Shown piece after piece: positions 33,984-41,854 of a stretch of DNA of 64,000 nt. Each line of letters starts with the position of its first letter. The first letter of the stretch is position 1. Below the pieces are notes generated by a model. That model searched no databases and was not told the DNA's origin. It saw nothing but the letters and a program-made list of their open reading frames with translations. Source of the DNA: Streptomyces xanthii (GTDB lineage: Bacteria > Actinomycetota > Actinomycetes > Streptomycetales > Streptomycetaceae). The stretch lies in assembly GCF_014621695.1 (NCBI RefSeq), contig NZ_CP061281.1, positions 3,472,001 to 3,536,000 of the forward strand. Direction: 5' to 3'. A program made the position numbers and the translations under genes.

Positions 33984-34688
33984 ATGAGCAAGCGTGCAGT
34001 CCTGGAGGTGATCGCCCTCGACGCGCGGGACGCGGTCGCGGCGCAGGCCGGGGGTGCGGACCGGCTGGAACTGGTCACCGACATGGCGGCGGACGGCCTC
34101 ACGCCGTCGGTGGAGACCTTCCGCTCCATCCGCGCCTCCGTCGACATCCCGCTGCGCGTGATGCTGCGCCTCGCGGACGGTTTCGCGGCGGGGGACGTCT
34201 CCGAACTCGTCCGCGTGGCGGAGGCGCTGCGCTCGGCCGGGGCGGACGAGTTCGTGCTCGGGTTCCTGGACGCGCGCGGGGAGCCGGACCTGGCCGCCGT
34301 CGAACAGGTCGTACGGGTCCTGGACGGATGCCCGTGGACGTTCCACCGGGCCATCGACCGGGCCGCGGACCGGTCGGCGCTGCGGCGGGCCGTCGCGGGG
34401 CTGCCCGGGCTCGACACGTTCCTCACGGCGGGTTCGGCCGAGGGGGTCGACGCGGGGTACGACGTGCTCGTGGCGGAGGCGGGGCGCACGGCCTCCGGCG
34501 AGCCCGGGTACGAGCCGCTGATCCTGGTCGGCGGCGGGCTCCGCCTGGAGCATGTCCCGGGTCTCCTCGACGCCGGGATCTCCGGTTTCCACATCGGCGG
34601 CGCGGCGAGGCCCTCCGGGTGGACCGGGCCCGTCTCCCCTCGGTCCGTCGAAGAGTGGCGCTCAGCCCTGGACGGCCGGACGCCGTAA
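33984..34688 (+). CDS. cutC: CutC family protein
   Basis: A 234-residue TIM-barrel protein of the CutC family. The hallmark opening is LEVIALDARDAVAAQAGGADRLELV; later signatures are FHRAIDRA near residue 115, LTAGSAEGVDAG near 147 and the terminal GGGLRLEHVPGLL. CutC was linked to copper tolerance in E. coli, though its biochemical activity is disputed. Its place 44 bp after the CsoR-controlled His-rich gene suggests partial co-transcription with the copper cluster. A dre-like site just upstream raises a second possibility, control by amino-sugar status. Confidence 0.9.
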   Translation: MSKRAVLEVIALDARDAVAAQAGGADRLELVTDMAADGLTPSVETFRSIRASVDIPLRVMLRLADGFAAGDVSELVRVAEALRSAGADEFVLGFLDARGEPDLAAVEQVVRVLDGCPWTFHRAIDRAADRSALRRAVAGLPGLDTFLTAGSAEGVDAGYDVLVAEAGRTASGEPGYEPLILVGGGLRLEHVPGLLDAGISGFHIGGAARPSGWTGPVSPRSVEEWRSALDGRTP

Positions 34689-34724
34689 CTCCGACCGTTT
34701 CGTCGCCGGGTGCCGCCCGGCGGG

Positions 34725-34865
34725 GGCTGGTCGCGCCCCGCGACGGAGTCGCTGATCGGGCACGGCCCCGCGCCCCTGGAATGCACGCCCTTCGGGCGGC
34801 ATTCCCCCGATGAAGGCTGCGCGCAGCGCATGCCTTCAGGGGCGCGGGGAACTGCGCGACCAGCC
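34725..34865. repeat. Family-1 palindromic repeat, hybrid form
   Basis: The right arm (34837-34865) is intact. The left arm begins normally at 34725 but switches to the GCGACGGAGTCGCTGATCGG hairpin word before rejoining CCCCGCGCCCCTG. It therefore links the long palindromes with the short hairpins at 465-845. It follows cutC and precedes a family-2 element. Confidence 0.8.
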
Positions 34866-34934
34866 ACGACGGCGGGAAAGCCGAGGTCAAGCCCCGGAAG
34901 GCGCGCACCTGGCGACGGCGGGTCGGGGCATTCG

Positions 34935-34980
34935 AGCCCCTCCGGCGATTGAGGAGCGGGGGCCGGGGCGGAGCCCCTGG
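34935..34980. repeat. Family-2 GC-rich intergenic repeat
   Basis: The segment pairs AGCCCCTCCGGCGATTGAGG with a downstream GGGGCCGGGGCGGAGCCCC. The same words, in the opposite orientation, occur at 37921-37967 and 38203-38249. Such elements often follow genes in Streptomyces. The rest of this 480-bp gap holds the family-1 element and the helicase leader. Confidence 0.75.
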
Positions 34981-35107
34981 GAGGGGGCACTCGGGGCCGC
35001 ACCTGAGGCGCCGGACGAGTCAGGCCCCGGCAAAAACGGTTAGACCCAGCGGGCGCGTTGCCGTAAGGTGCCGCGTCTGCCCGCCTCCGCGCACAACCCG
35101 GAGCGCC

Positions 35108-35132
35108 GCCGACCGGACGGTAACCGGTCGGC
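35108..35132 (+). promoter_or_regulatory. Leader hairpin upstream of the HelD-like gene
   Basis: GCCGACCGG (35108-35116) pairs perfectly with CCGGTCGGC (35124-35132) across a 7-base loop, 38 bases upstream of the GTG start. It has no U-run and lies before the gene, so it may be a leader structure rather than a terminator. No rifamycin-associated element was found nearby. Confidence 0.4.
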
Positions 35133-35170
35133 TCCGTGATCACCCGTACCCGGAGCCGGAGGCCCTGCCC

Positions 35171-37213
35171 GTGACCCCGCACAACCCCCTGGACCGCGAG
35201 CGCAGCCACCTGCTCGCCTCCCGTGCCGCCCTGCGCGCCATGCGCGAGGACGCCCAGGCGCTCGACATCCGTGACGTCACCGCGAACTGGGTCAACGCGG
35301 CGGTCCTCCAGCGCCAGATCGACGACCGCATCAAGGCCCTGGCCGACCTCGCCGACACCCCCCTCTTCTTCGGCCGGCTCGACTACCTCCACGCCCCGGG
35401 CGCCGAGCAGGCGGAGGGCGCGGAGGGCGAGCAGTTCTACATCGGCCGCCGGCACGTCCACGACGCGGACGGCGACCCGATGGTCATCGACTGGCGCGCC
35501 CCCGTCTCCCAGCCGTTCTACCGGGCCTCCAAGAAGGACCCGATGGACGTGGCGCTGCGCCGCCGGTTCGGTTACACGGGCGGCGACCTCACCGCGTACG
35601 AGGACGAGCACCTGTCCGACCCCGCGGAGTCGGCCCGTACGAGCAAGCTGCTCCAGCAGGAGATCGAGCGCCCGCGCGTCGGCCCGATGCGCGACATCGT
35701 GGCGACGATCCAGCCGGAGCAGGACGAGATCGTCCGCAGCGGCCTGGCCGGTTCGGTGTGCGTGCAGGGCGGCCCCGGCACCGGCAAGACCGCCGTGGGC
35801 CTGCACCGTGTCGCGTACCTCCTCTACGCGCACCGCGAGCGCCTGGCCCGCACGGGCACCCTGGTCATCGGCCCGAACCGTTCCTTCCTGCACTACATCG
35901 AGCAGGTCCTGCCCGCGCTGGGCGAGCTGGAGGTGCACCAGGCGACGGTCGACGACCTGGTCACCGCGCGCGGCGTCGAGATCCGCGGCACCGACGAGGC
36001 GACCGCGGCGATCGTGAAGGGCGACGCGCGGATGGCCGAGGTGCTGCGCCGCGCGCTGCGCGCGCACATCACGCCGCCCACGGAGGGCGCGGTCGTGGTG
36101 CGGGGCTCGCGCCGCTGGCGCGTGGCGCAGTACGAACTGGAAGAGATCGTGCGGGAGTTGGCCTCCCGTGACATGCGGTACGGAGCGGCCCGCGAGGCCC
36201 TCCCGCAGCGCATCGCGCACGCCGTCCTGGTCCAGATGGAGCGGGCCGGCGAGTCCCCGGACGACCGGGTGCAGAACGCGGTCGCACGCAACGCCGCCGT
36301 GAAGGCCGTCGTCAAGGACGTCTGGCCCGCGGTCGACCCGGCGAAGCTCGTGCTGCGGCTGCTGTCCGACGCGGAGTTCCTGGCGGAGCACGCGGCGGGA
36401 CTGCTCGACGAGGACGAGCAGAAGGCCGTGCTGTGGGTGAAGCCGGCGCGGAGCGTGAAGGCGGCGAAGTGGTCCCCGGCGGACGCGGTGCTCATCGACG
36501 AGGCCGCGGATCTGATCGAGCGCACGCACTCGCTCGGCCACGTCGTCCTCGACGAGGCGCAGGACCTGTCGCCGATGCAGTACCGGGCGGTGGGGCGGCG
36601 CGCGACGACGGGTTCGGTGACGGTGCTCGGGGACCTGGCGCAGGGCACGACGCCCTGGGCGACGGCGAGTTGGCCGGAGGCGCTGGCCCACCTGGGCAAG
36701 CCGGACGCGGTGGTCGAGGAGCTGACGGCCGGTTTCCGTGTCCCCACCGACGTCATCACCTACGCCTCCCGGCTCCTCCCGCACATCGCTCCGGGGCTCA
36801 CCCCGGTGGCGTCGGTGCGGGAGAACCCGGGTTCGTTCGCGGTGCGCGAGGCGTCCGGCGTCGACGACGTGGTCGCCGCCTGCCGCCGCGCCCTGCGTCA
36901 CGAGGGCTCGATCGGCCTCATCGCGGCGGACCCCCGCTGCGCGGCCCTGGCCGAGGCGCTCACCGCGGCGGGCCTCCCGTACCTCTCCCCCGGCGAGGAG
37001 ACCACGGCTGACGCCCGCCTCACCCTCGTCCCCGCCTCCCTGGCGAAGGGCCTCGAGTACGACTACGTGGTCCTGGACGACCCGGCGGCGATCGTCGACG
37101 CGGAACCGGACGAACGCACCGGCCTGCGCCGCCTCTACGTCGCCCTGACCCGAGCCGTCTCCGGCCTCCAGGTCCTCCACACGGCGCCGCTCCCGGAACA
37201 GCTGGAAGACTGA
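35171..37213 (+). CDS. HelD-like UvrD-family helicase
   Basis: A 680-residue superfamily 1 ATPase of the HelD type, proteins that bind RNA polymerase and recycle stalled or drug-bound enzyme. Residues 1-90 form the helical arm (RSHLLASRAALRAMRED and NWVNAAVLQRQIDDRIKAL). Walker A is QGGPGTGKTAVGLHR near 200, motif II is VVLDEAQDLSP near 460, motif III is LGDLAQGT near 482 and motif VI is YVALTRAVSGL near 657. GTG 35171 fits the family N-terminus (VTPHNPLDRERSHL). Some Streptomyces HelD proteins (HelR) protect against rifampicin; nothing here decides that. LysE-like exporter gene follows within 5 bp. Confidence 0.88.
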   Translation: MTPHNPLDRERSHLLASRAALRAMREDAQALDIRDVTANWVNAAVLQRQIDDRIKALADLADTPLFFGRLDYLHAPGAEQAEGAEGEQFYIGRRHVHDADGDPMVIDWRAPVSQPFYRASKKDPMDVALRRRFGYTGGDLTAYEDEHLSDPAESARTSKLLQQEIERPRVGPMRDIVATIQPEQDEIVRSGLAGSVCVQGGPGTGKTAVGLHRVAYLLYAHRERLARTGTLVIGPNRSFLHYIEQVLPALGELEVHQATVDDLVTARGVEIRGTDEATAAIVKGDARMAEVLRRALRAHITPPTEGAVVVRGSRRWRVAQYELEEIVRELASRDMRYGAAREALPQRIAHAVLVQMERAGESPDDRVQNAVARNAAVKAVVKDVWPAVDPAKLVLRLLSDAEFLAEHAAGLLDEDEQKAVLWVKPARSVKAAKWSPADAVLIDEAADLIERTHSLGHVVLDEAQDLSPMQYRAVGRRATTGSVTVLGDLAQGTTPWATASWPEALAHLGKPDAVVEELTAGFRVPTDVITYASRLLPHIAPGLTPVASVRENPGSFAVREASGVDDVVAACRRALRHEGSIGLIAADPRCAALAEALTAAGLPYLSPGEETTADARLTLVPASLAKGLEYDYVVLDDPAAIVDAEPDERTGLRRLYVALTRAVSGLQVLHTAPLPEQLED

Positions 37214-37218
37214 GGCGC

Positions 37219-37860
37219 GTGATCATCTCCTCGTCGGCGGCCGCCGGAATCGCTCTGGTCGAACTCGGCATGGCGCTCACGCCGGGGCCGAACATGATGT
37301 ACCTGGTGTCCCGGAGCATCGGCCAGGGCCGCACGGCCGGCCTCGTCTCGCTGGTCGGCACGGCGGTGGGTTTCGTCGTCTACATGGTGCTGGCCAACGT
37401 GGGGCTCGCGGTCGTCTTCGTCGCCGTCCCCTGGCTGTACATCGGCTTCAAGGCGGCGGGCGCGGCCTATCTCGCCTATCTGGCCTGGCAGACGCTCAGG
37501 CCCGGCGGCCACGGGCTGTTCGAGCAGCGGGAGCTGCCGCGGGACTCGTACGGGAAGCTGATGCGGACGGGGCTCATCACCAATCTGCTGAACCCGAAGG
37601 TCGCCATCCTGTACCTCGCGCTGATCCCCCAGTTCATCGAGCCCTCCCGGGGCCACACCACGGCCCAGGGGTTCGCGCTCGGGCTCGTGCAGATCGCGGT
37701 CGGCGTCACGGTGAACGCCCTGATCATCCTCGCGGCGGGGTCGGTCGCCGCCCTCCTCAAGCGCCGCCCGTCCTGGTCGAAGTGGCAACGCCGCGTCACG
37801 GGAACCCTCTTGGCAACGGTCTCACTGGCGCTGGCCCGAGAGGTCCCGGCCCGCGCCTGA
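37219..37860 (+). CDS. LysE/RhtB-family exporter
   Basis: A 213-residue membrane protein of the LysE/RhtB superfamily of amino-acid and metabolite exporters. The diagnostic ALTPGPNMMYLVSRSIGQGRTAGL lies at residues 20-43 and NLLNPKVAILYLALIPQFI near 125; six helices are expected. The GTG start follows the helicase stop by five bases, so it is probably co-transcribed with it. Substrate unknown. Confidence 0.9.
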   Translation: MIISSSAAAGIALVELGMALTPGPNMMYLVSRSIGQGRTAGLVSLVGTAVGFVVYMVLANVGLAVVFVAVPWLYIGFKAAGAAYLAYLAWQTLRPGGHGLFEQRELPRDSYGKLMRTGLITNLLNPKVAILYLALIPQFIEPSRGHTTAQGFALGLVQIAVGVTVNALIILAAGSVAALLKRRPSWSKWQRRVTGTLLATVSLALAREVPARA

Positions 37861-37920
37861 TCCAGGGGTACGCGGAACCATGCGCCCGTCGACGATTCCG
37901 CCCCCTGCACCGCCGACACC

Positions 37921-37967
37921 CCCAGGGGCTCCGCCCCGACCCCCGCTCCTCAATCGCCGGAGGGGCT
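37921..37967. repeat. Family-2 GC-rich intergenic repeat
   Basis: Contains AGGGGCTCCGCCCC followed by CCCCGCTCCTCAATCGCCGG and AGGGGCT. The halves can fold on themselves. It is 60 bp after the LysE-type gene and precedes a family-1 element. The gap 37861-38346 consists almost entirely of such repeats and the MFS terminator. Confidence 0.8.
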
Positions 37968-37991
37968 CTATTTCGACTCTCCCGCCGCGGG

Positions 37992-38149
37992 GGCTGGTCG
38001 CGCAGTTCCCCGCGCCCCTGGAGATGCGCACTTCGTGCGCGATCTCCATCGGGGCGGTGCCCCATCGGGGAAATGCGGCGCGCAGCGCCATGCATTTCAG
38101 GGGCGCGGGGCTGTGACATCAGCGGCTGCGCCGCGGGGCGCGACCAGCC
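37992..38149. repeat. Family-1 palindromic repeat, hybrid form
   Basis: The left arm 37992-38020 is intact. The right side begins with the expected complement, then switches to the ATCAGCGGCTGCGCCGCGGG hairpin word and ends GCGCGACCAGCC at 38149. It is the mirror image of the hybrid at 34725-34865. Confidence 0.8.
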
Positions 38150-38202
38150 CCCACCGGACCCGCACCCGGCGACGACATCGCAACCCGCAACGGCGGCACC
38201 CC

Positions 38203-38249
38203 CTCGGGGCTCCGCCCCGGACCCCGCTCCTCAAGCGCCGGAGGGGCTT
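38203..38249. repeat. Family-2 GC-rich intergenic repeat
   Basis: Second copy in the same gap, in the same orientation as 37921-37967 and differing at a few positions (CTCAAGCG versus CTCAATCG). The two flank the family-1 element, giving a compound structure. Confidence 0.8.
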
Positions 38250-38283
38250 GATCTACCCGACCCGCCGCCGTCGGGCGCTCCCA

Positions 38284-38328
38284 ACGGCGCGAGGCCCAGG
38301 GCAGGTTCTGCCCTGGGCCTCGCGCCGT
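38284..38328 (-). terminator. Strong hairpin terminator of the DHA2 exporter gene
   Basis: A perfect 20-bp stem, ACGGCGCGAGGCCCAGGGCA with its complement, and a 5-base loop begin 18 bases after the exporter stop codon on the minus strand. There is no U-run. It is the most stable simple hairpin in the window. Confidence 0.85.
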
Positions 38329-38346
38329 CGATGGAACCGGCCGCGC

Positions 38347-39774
38347 TCAAACGCCGGCCTTCTCCGCCGCCACCGGAACCCCCGCGGCAGCGCCCGGCTC
38401 CCCCCGCATCACCAGCAGGGTCACCAGGCCCGCGAGCCCGGCGATGACCCCCGCTCCGACGAACGCCGCGCTGAACCCGTCCGTGAGCGCCGGAAGGTCA
38501 CCCAGCCGGCCCGCGCCCTGCGACGTGGCGAGTGCGGTCAGCGCGGCGAGACCCAGCGCCGAACCCACCTGGTACGTCGTGTTGACGATGCCGGACGCGA
38601 GCCCGGCCTGCTCCTGCGGGGCGCCGGACATGGCCGCCATCATCGCGGGGATGTACGCGAGGGACATGCCGAGCGCCGCGACCAGCGAGGCCGGCAGCAC
38701 GTCCACCAGGAACGACCCCGTCGGCCCGACCGCCGACAGCCAGAACAGCCCGGCGGCCAGCACGAGCAGCCCGCCCCCGATCAACGGCTTGGCCCCGAAC
38801 CGTCCGAGCAGCCGCGCCGTCACCGCCGTCATGAACACCATCAGCAGCCCGGTCATGGGCAGCAGCGCCGCGCCGGACGCGAACGCCCCGTAGCCGAGCA
38901 CCTGCTGGAGGTAGAGGTTGAGGAAGTACCACATCGGGATCCAGGCCGCGCCGAGCAGCGCCATCGCCAGGTTCGAGGACCCGAGGCGCGGGATCCGCCA
39001 CACGCTCAGCGGCATCAGCGGCGCCTTCACGACCCGCTGGACGACGAAGAACAGCCCCAGCAGCACGGCCGCGCCGACGAGTTGGAGCACCGTGCCGGTG
39101 GAGCCCCAGCCGGCCTCGGGCGCCCGGACGACCGCGTAGACGGCCAGCGCGAGACCCGCCGTGACGAACACGGCCCCGAGCACGTCCACCGCGCCGCGGC
39201 GCGGAGCGACCGCCGGCAGCAGACCGGTCGCGGCGAGGGTCGCGAGGCCGATCGGCACGTAGATGACGAAGACCCAGGGCCAGCTCAGCCACTCGGTGAA
39301 GACGCCGCCGAGGAAGACGCCCGCGGTGCCGCCGGCCGGTGCCGCGGCCCCGTAGAGGGCCATGGCCTTGCCGAGTTCCTTCGGGTTGTGCCCGAACAGC
39401 ATCATCAGGAGCGTCATGGAGGCGGGCGCGATGAGCGCGCCGCCGACCCCCTGCACCGCGCGCCCGGCGATCTCGACCCACGCGGTCTGCGCGGCCGCGG
39501 CAACGACGGATCCGGCGATCAGGACGCTCCAGCCGGCGACGAACACCTTGCGGGCGCCGAGCAGGTCGGACAGCCGGCCGCCCAGGAGCAGCAGTCCGCC
39601 GAAGGCGATGACGTACGCGTTGAAGACCCACTGCAGGTCGCCCTGCGAGAACCCGAGGTCCTTCTGCATCTCGGGGAGCGCGACCCCGATGATCGAGGTG
39701 TCCATGATGACCATGAACTGCGCGGTGGCGAGCACGAGCAGCGCCCACCAGCGCCGTGGATTGACGCCTTCCAT
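38347..39774 (-). CDS. DHA2-type MFS exporter under CsoR-type operators
   Basis: A 475-residue membrane protein of the DHA2 (EmrB/QacA) branch, which normally has 14 helices. Visible motifs are VIMDTSIIGVALPEMQKDLG near residue 22, QWVFNAYVIAFGGLLLLGGRLSDLLGARK with motif A near 50-75, and PAGGTAGVFLGGVFTEWLSW (motif C region) near 130-150. ATG 39774 is chosen because GGGAGGGAAC precedes it; longer frames run into the operators. Two CsoR-like palindromes sit upstream, one inside the promoter, so expression probably follows copper or a related CsoR-family signal. The exported compound is unknown. Confidence 0.88.
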   Translation of the reverse strand: MEGVNPRRWWALLVLATAQFMVIMDTSIIGVALPEMQKDLGFSQGDLQWVFNAYVIAFGGLLLLGGRLSDLLGARKVFVAGWSVLIAGSVVAAAAQTAWVEIAGRAVQGVGGALIAPASMTLLMMLFGHNPKELGKAMALYGAAAPAGGTAGVFLGGVFTEWLSWPWVFVIYVPIGLATLAATGLLPAVAPRRGAVDVLGAVFVTAGLALAVYAVVRAPEAGWGSTGTVLQLVGAAVLLGLFFVVQRVVKAPLMPLSVWRIPRLGSSNLAMALLGAAWIPMWYFLNLYLQQVLGYGAFASGAALLPMTGLLMVFMTAVTARLLGRFGAKPLIGGGLLVLAAGLFWLSAVGPTGSFLVDVLPASLVAALGMSLAYIPAMMAAMSGAPQEQAGLASGIVNTTYQVGSALGLAALTALATSQGAGRLGDLPALTDGFSAAFVGAGVIAGLAGLVTLLVMRGEPGAAAGVPVAAEKAGV

Positions 39775-39815
39775 GACTGTTCCCTCCCAGACCTTCCCGG
39801 ACCTGCCGTCCATGG

Positions 39816-39832
39816 ATACCCCCCTGGGGTAT
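39816..39832 (-). promoter_or_regulatory. CsoR-type operator downstream of the exporter promoter
   Basis: ATACCCCCCTGGGGTAT is a G-tract palindrome differing from the copA box at only one central position. It lies about 40 bp upstream of the exporter start codon, in the transcript leader region, where bound repressor would act as a roadblock. Confidence 0.75.
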
Positions 39833-39844
39833 CTGACGCCGAGG

Positions 39845-39873
39845 AACGTAACATACCCCCTGGGGGTAAACAA
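39845..39873 (-). promoter_or_regulatory. DHA2 exporter promoter with embedded CsoR-type operator
   Basis: On the minus strand, -35 TTGTTT (39873-39868) and -10 TACGTT (39850-39845) are 17 bp apart. Nearly all of the spacer is the palindrome read on the plus strand as ATACCCCCTGGGGGTAA (39853-39869). The layout copies the copA promoter exactly. Confidence 0.75.
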
Positions 39874-39896
39874 GAGCCAGGGTTTAAGGTCACCTC

Positions 39897-40553
39897 ATGA
39901 CGGACGACGAGGTGAAGCACGACCTGATCCCGCGGTGGCGACGGGCCCTCCTGGCGGCACTCGACACGGACGACTGCGTCATCGACCCGGACCGCTACGG
40001 ACGCGCCCTGCTGGAGCGCTGGTCGGAGCCGCAGCGCCGGTACCACACCACCGACCACCTCAAGGCGGTCCTCGACCACATCGACGTACTGGAGGCCCAC
40101 GCGGCGGACCCCGAACTCGTCCGGCTCGCCGCCTGGTTCCACGACGCCGTGTACCGCCCGGACCGCTCGGAGAACGAGGAGCGTTCGGCCGCACTCGCCG
40201 AACGGGCCCTGGCGGAAGCTGGCCTGACGCAGGCTCAGGTAGAGGAGGTGGCGCGCCTGGTCCGCCTCACCGTCACCCACGACCCCGCCGACGGCGACAC
40301 CAACGGCGAGGCCCTGTGCGACGCGGACCTCGCGATCCTGGCCGCCCCGCCGGAGGCCTACGCGGCGTACACCCGGGCCGTGCGCGAGGAGTACGGCTTC
40401 GTGCCCGACGAGGCGTTCCGCGCGGGCCGCGCCGCCGTGCTGCGCCAGCTCCTGGACCTGCCCCGGCTGTTCCGCACCCCGCACGGCAAGGCGGCCTGGG
40501 AGGCGCCGGCCCGCGAGAACCTCGGTACCGAACTGGCGCTGCTCACCCCCTGA
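39897..40553 (+). CDS. HD-domain metal-dependent hydrolase
   Basis: A 218-residue protein of the predicted HD-superfamily phosphohydrolases. The metal ligands are visible: RYHTTDHL near residue 48, the HD pair in AWFHDAVYRP near 80 and the later aspartate in LCDADLAIL near 143. These proteins usually act on nucleotides or phosphate esters, but the substrate is unknown for this subgroup. It is divergent from the DHA2 exporter, with operators between them, so it may respond to the same signal. Confidence 0.85.
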   Translation: MTDDEVKHDLIPRWRRALLAALDTDDCVIDPDRYGRALLERWSEPQRRYHTTDHLKAVLDHIDVLEAHAADPELVRLAAWFHDAVYRPDRSENEERSAALAERALAEAGLTQAQVEEVARLVRLTVTHDPADGDTNGEALCDADLAILAAPPEAYAAYTRAVREEYGFVPDEAFRAGRAAVLRQLLDLPRLFRTPHGKAAWEAPARENLGTELALLTP

Positions 40554-40603
40554 GCGCCCACAAATCGCTTGCCCGCCCGCGCCGCCCCACGCATGCTCAC
40601 CGC

Positions 40604-41107
40604 ATGGAACCGCACCGCATCAACTCCCGCCGGCTCACCCTGCACGAGATCTCCCGCGAGGCCGCGACCGACCTCAACTCCGGTGACGGCGACGGAGGTT
40701 TCCGCTGGCTGGGCGGCGGGCCCGGCGACGGCACCCGCGGCGGCTCGGGCATCACGGTGCGCGCCTGGGAGCAGGGCACGTACGTGCGGGGCTGGGGCAC
40801 GTACGTGATGGTGCGCGCCTCCGACCAGTGCGCGATCGGCGGCATCGGCTTCCACAGCGCGCCCGACGACGGCCTTGTGGAGATCGGCTATGACCTGGTC
40901 GCCGACGCCCGCGGGCAGGGCTACGCGACCGAGGCGGTCGAGGTACTGACCTTCTGGGCGCTCGGCCACGGCGGCATGCGCACGGTCGTCGCCCACACGG
41001 ATCCGGACAACACGGCGTCCCAACGGGTCCTGGAGCGCGCCGGGTTCACCCGCACCGAGTCCGCCCCGGACCGCGAAGAGTTCCGCTTCGTCCGGCATCG
41101 CGCCTGA
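40604..41107 (+). CDS. GNAT-family N-acetyltransferase
   Basis: A 167-residue acetyltransferase of the RimJ/RimL type. The acetyl-CoA-binding motif A is EIGYDLVADARGQGYATEAV near residue 88, with the Q/RxxGxG/A signature ARGQGYA, followed by VVAHTDPDNTASQRVLERAGF near 127. The N-terminus RRLTLHEISREAA is typical. It lies 50 bp after the HD hydrolase on the same strand and may be co-transcribed. The target (protein amino end or small molecule) is unknown. Confidence 0.9.
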   Translation: MEPHRINSRRLTLHEISREAATDLNSGDGDGGFRWLGGGPGDGTRGGSGITVRAWEQGTYVRGWGTYVMVRASDQCAIGGIGFHSAPDDGLVEIGYDLVADARGQGYATEAVEVLTFWALGHGGMRTVVAHTDPDNTASQRVLERAGFTRTESAPDREEFRFVRHRA

Positions 41108-41139
41108 AGAACGGCCCAGGGCCTGGGGCGGCACACGCC

Positions 41140-41406
41140 CTAGGCCGGGCGGCCCTTCGGGCGGCGCAGGCCCGCGTCCGTGAGCCGGCGCACCAGCTCC
41201 TTCGAGCCGATCTCGACGGCGCCCGCGCGCACCGCGTCCTCGTACCGGTGCGACGGGATGTCGTAGTGGTCGCGCTCGAAGGCCCGCGGCGGAGCCCCGA
41301 TCCCCTCGGCGAACCGGTGCAGTTCGTCGTACGACACGTCACTGACCAGGTGCGACCACATCCGGCCGTGGCCCGGCCAGTTCGGCGGATCTATGTAGAC
41401 CGTCAT
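41140..41406 (-). CDS. DUF4031 protein
   Basis: An 88-residue protein opening MTVYIDPPNWPGHGRMWSHLVSD, which is the DUF4031 signature. It continues with SYDELHRFAEGIG and AFERDHYDIPSHRY. These residues (His, Asp, Tyr) look like a conserved active or binding surface, but the family's function is unknown. Its ATG overlaps the stop of the preceding gene by four bases, so both are expressed together. Confidence 0.85.
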   Translation of the reverse strand: MTVYIDPPNWPGHGRMWSHLVSDVSYDELHRFAEGIGAPPRAFERDHYDIPSHRYEDAVRAGAVEIGSKELVRRLTDAGLRRPKGRPA

Positions 41407-41786
41407 CCGCCGGCCACCGTGCCGAGCGCCCCGAGGCGGGCCACGACGACCCCGGCCTCCGCGCACACCCAGTGCGGGTCCTCGCCGAGCTCCGGCTCGA
41501 TGTCGAGCGCGTGCGGGCCCTCGCTGCCCGAGCCGGGACCGCAGACCATGCACAGCGGCCAGCGCCCGTACCGCTCCAGCAGCCCGTCCTTCACGTCCTG
41601 CGCGACCAGACCCGAGACGTAGGCGACACCCTCCGGCCACTGCTCGACCCACCAGCGGCGCGAGGTGATCGCGTCCTCGACCAGCGAGACCACGTCGGCG
41701 TCGGCGACGCCGATCGCCTTGAGGTCGGCGAGCACGAGCGCGCGGGCCGCGTGCAGGGCCTGCTCCAAGGGGCTGATGGTGTCCAT
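41403..41786 (-). CDS. Conserved hypothetical protein with a cysteine pair
   Basis: A 127-residue soluble protein: a helical N-terminal half (LEQALHAARALVLADLKAIG, ADVVSLVEDAITSRRWWVEQWPEG) and a C-terminal half with LCMVCGPG near residue 79 and HWVC near 107, which could bind zinc. It is the first gene of a two-gene unit with DUF4031 and is divergent from the murR-like gene, sharing the promoter region. I do not recognise the family. Confidence 0.7.
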   Translation of the reverse strand: MDTISPLEQALHAARALVLADLKAIGVADADVVSLVEDAITSRRWWVEQWPEGVAYVSGLVAQDVKDGLLERYGRWPLCMVCGPGSGSEGPHALDIEPELGEDPHWVCAEAGVVVARLGALGTVAGG

Positions 41787-41836
41787 GCCCTCAATTGTGC
41801 GCCCGGGCCGAAGGGCCCTTGACCGCGAAGCGTTCC

Positions 41837-41849
41837 GAAAATATCTTTC
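41837..41849 (+). promoter_or_regulatory. Candidate RpiR/MurR-type operator
   Basis: GAAAATATCTTTC is an inverted repeat (GAAA-N5-TTTC) five bases before the GTG of the murR-like gene, an AT-rich island in very GC-rich DNA. A second, GAAAGTTTC, lies at 41873-41881 just inside the gene. RpiR-family regulators bind such GAAA/TTTC repeats, so autoregulation is plausible. Confidence 0.5.
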
Positions 41850-41854
41850 AAAAC

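Noticed and set aside
35041..35170. Rifamycin-associated element upstream of the HelD-like gene
   Set aside because: The inverted GGGGCTTGC and GCAAGCCCC words were looked for and not found.
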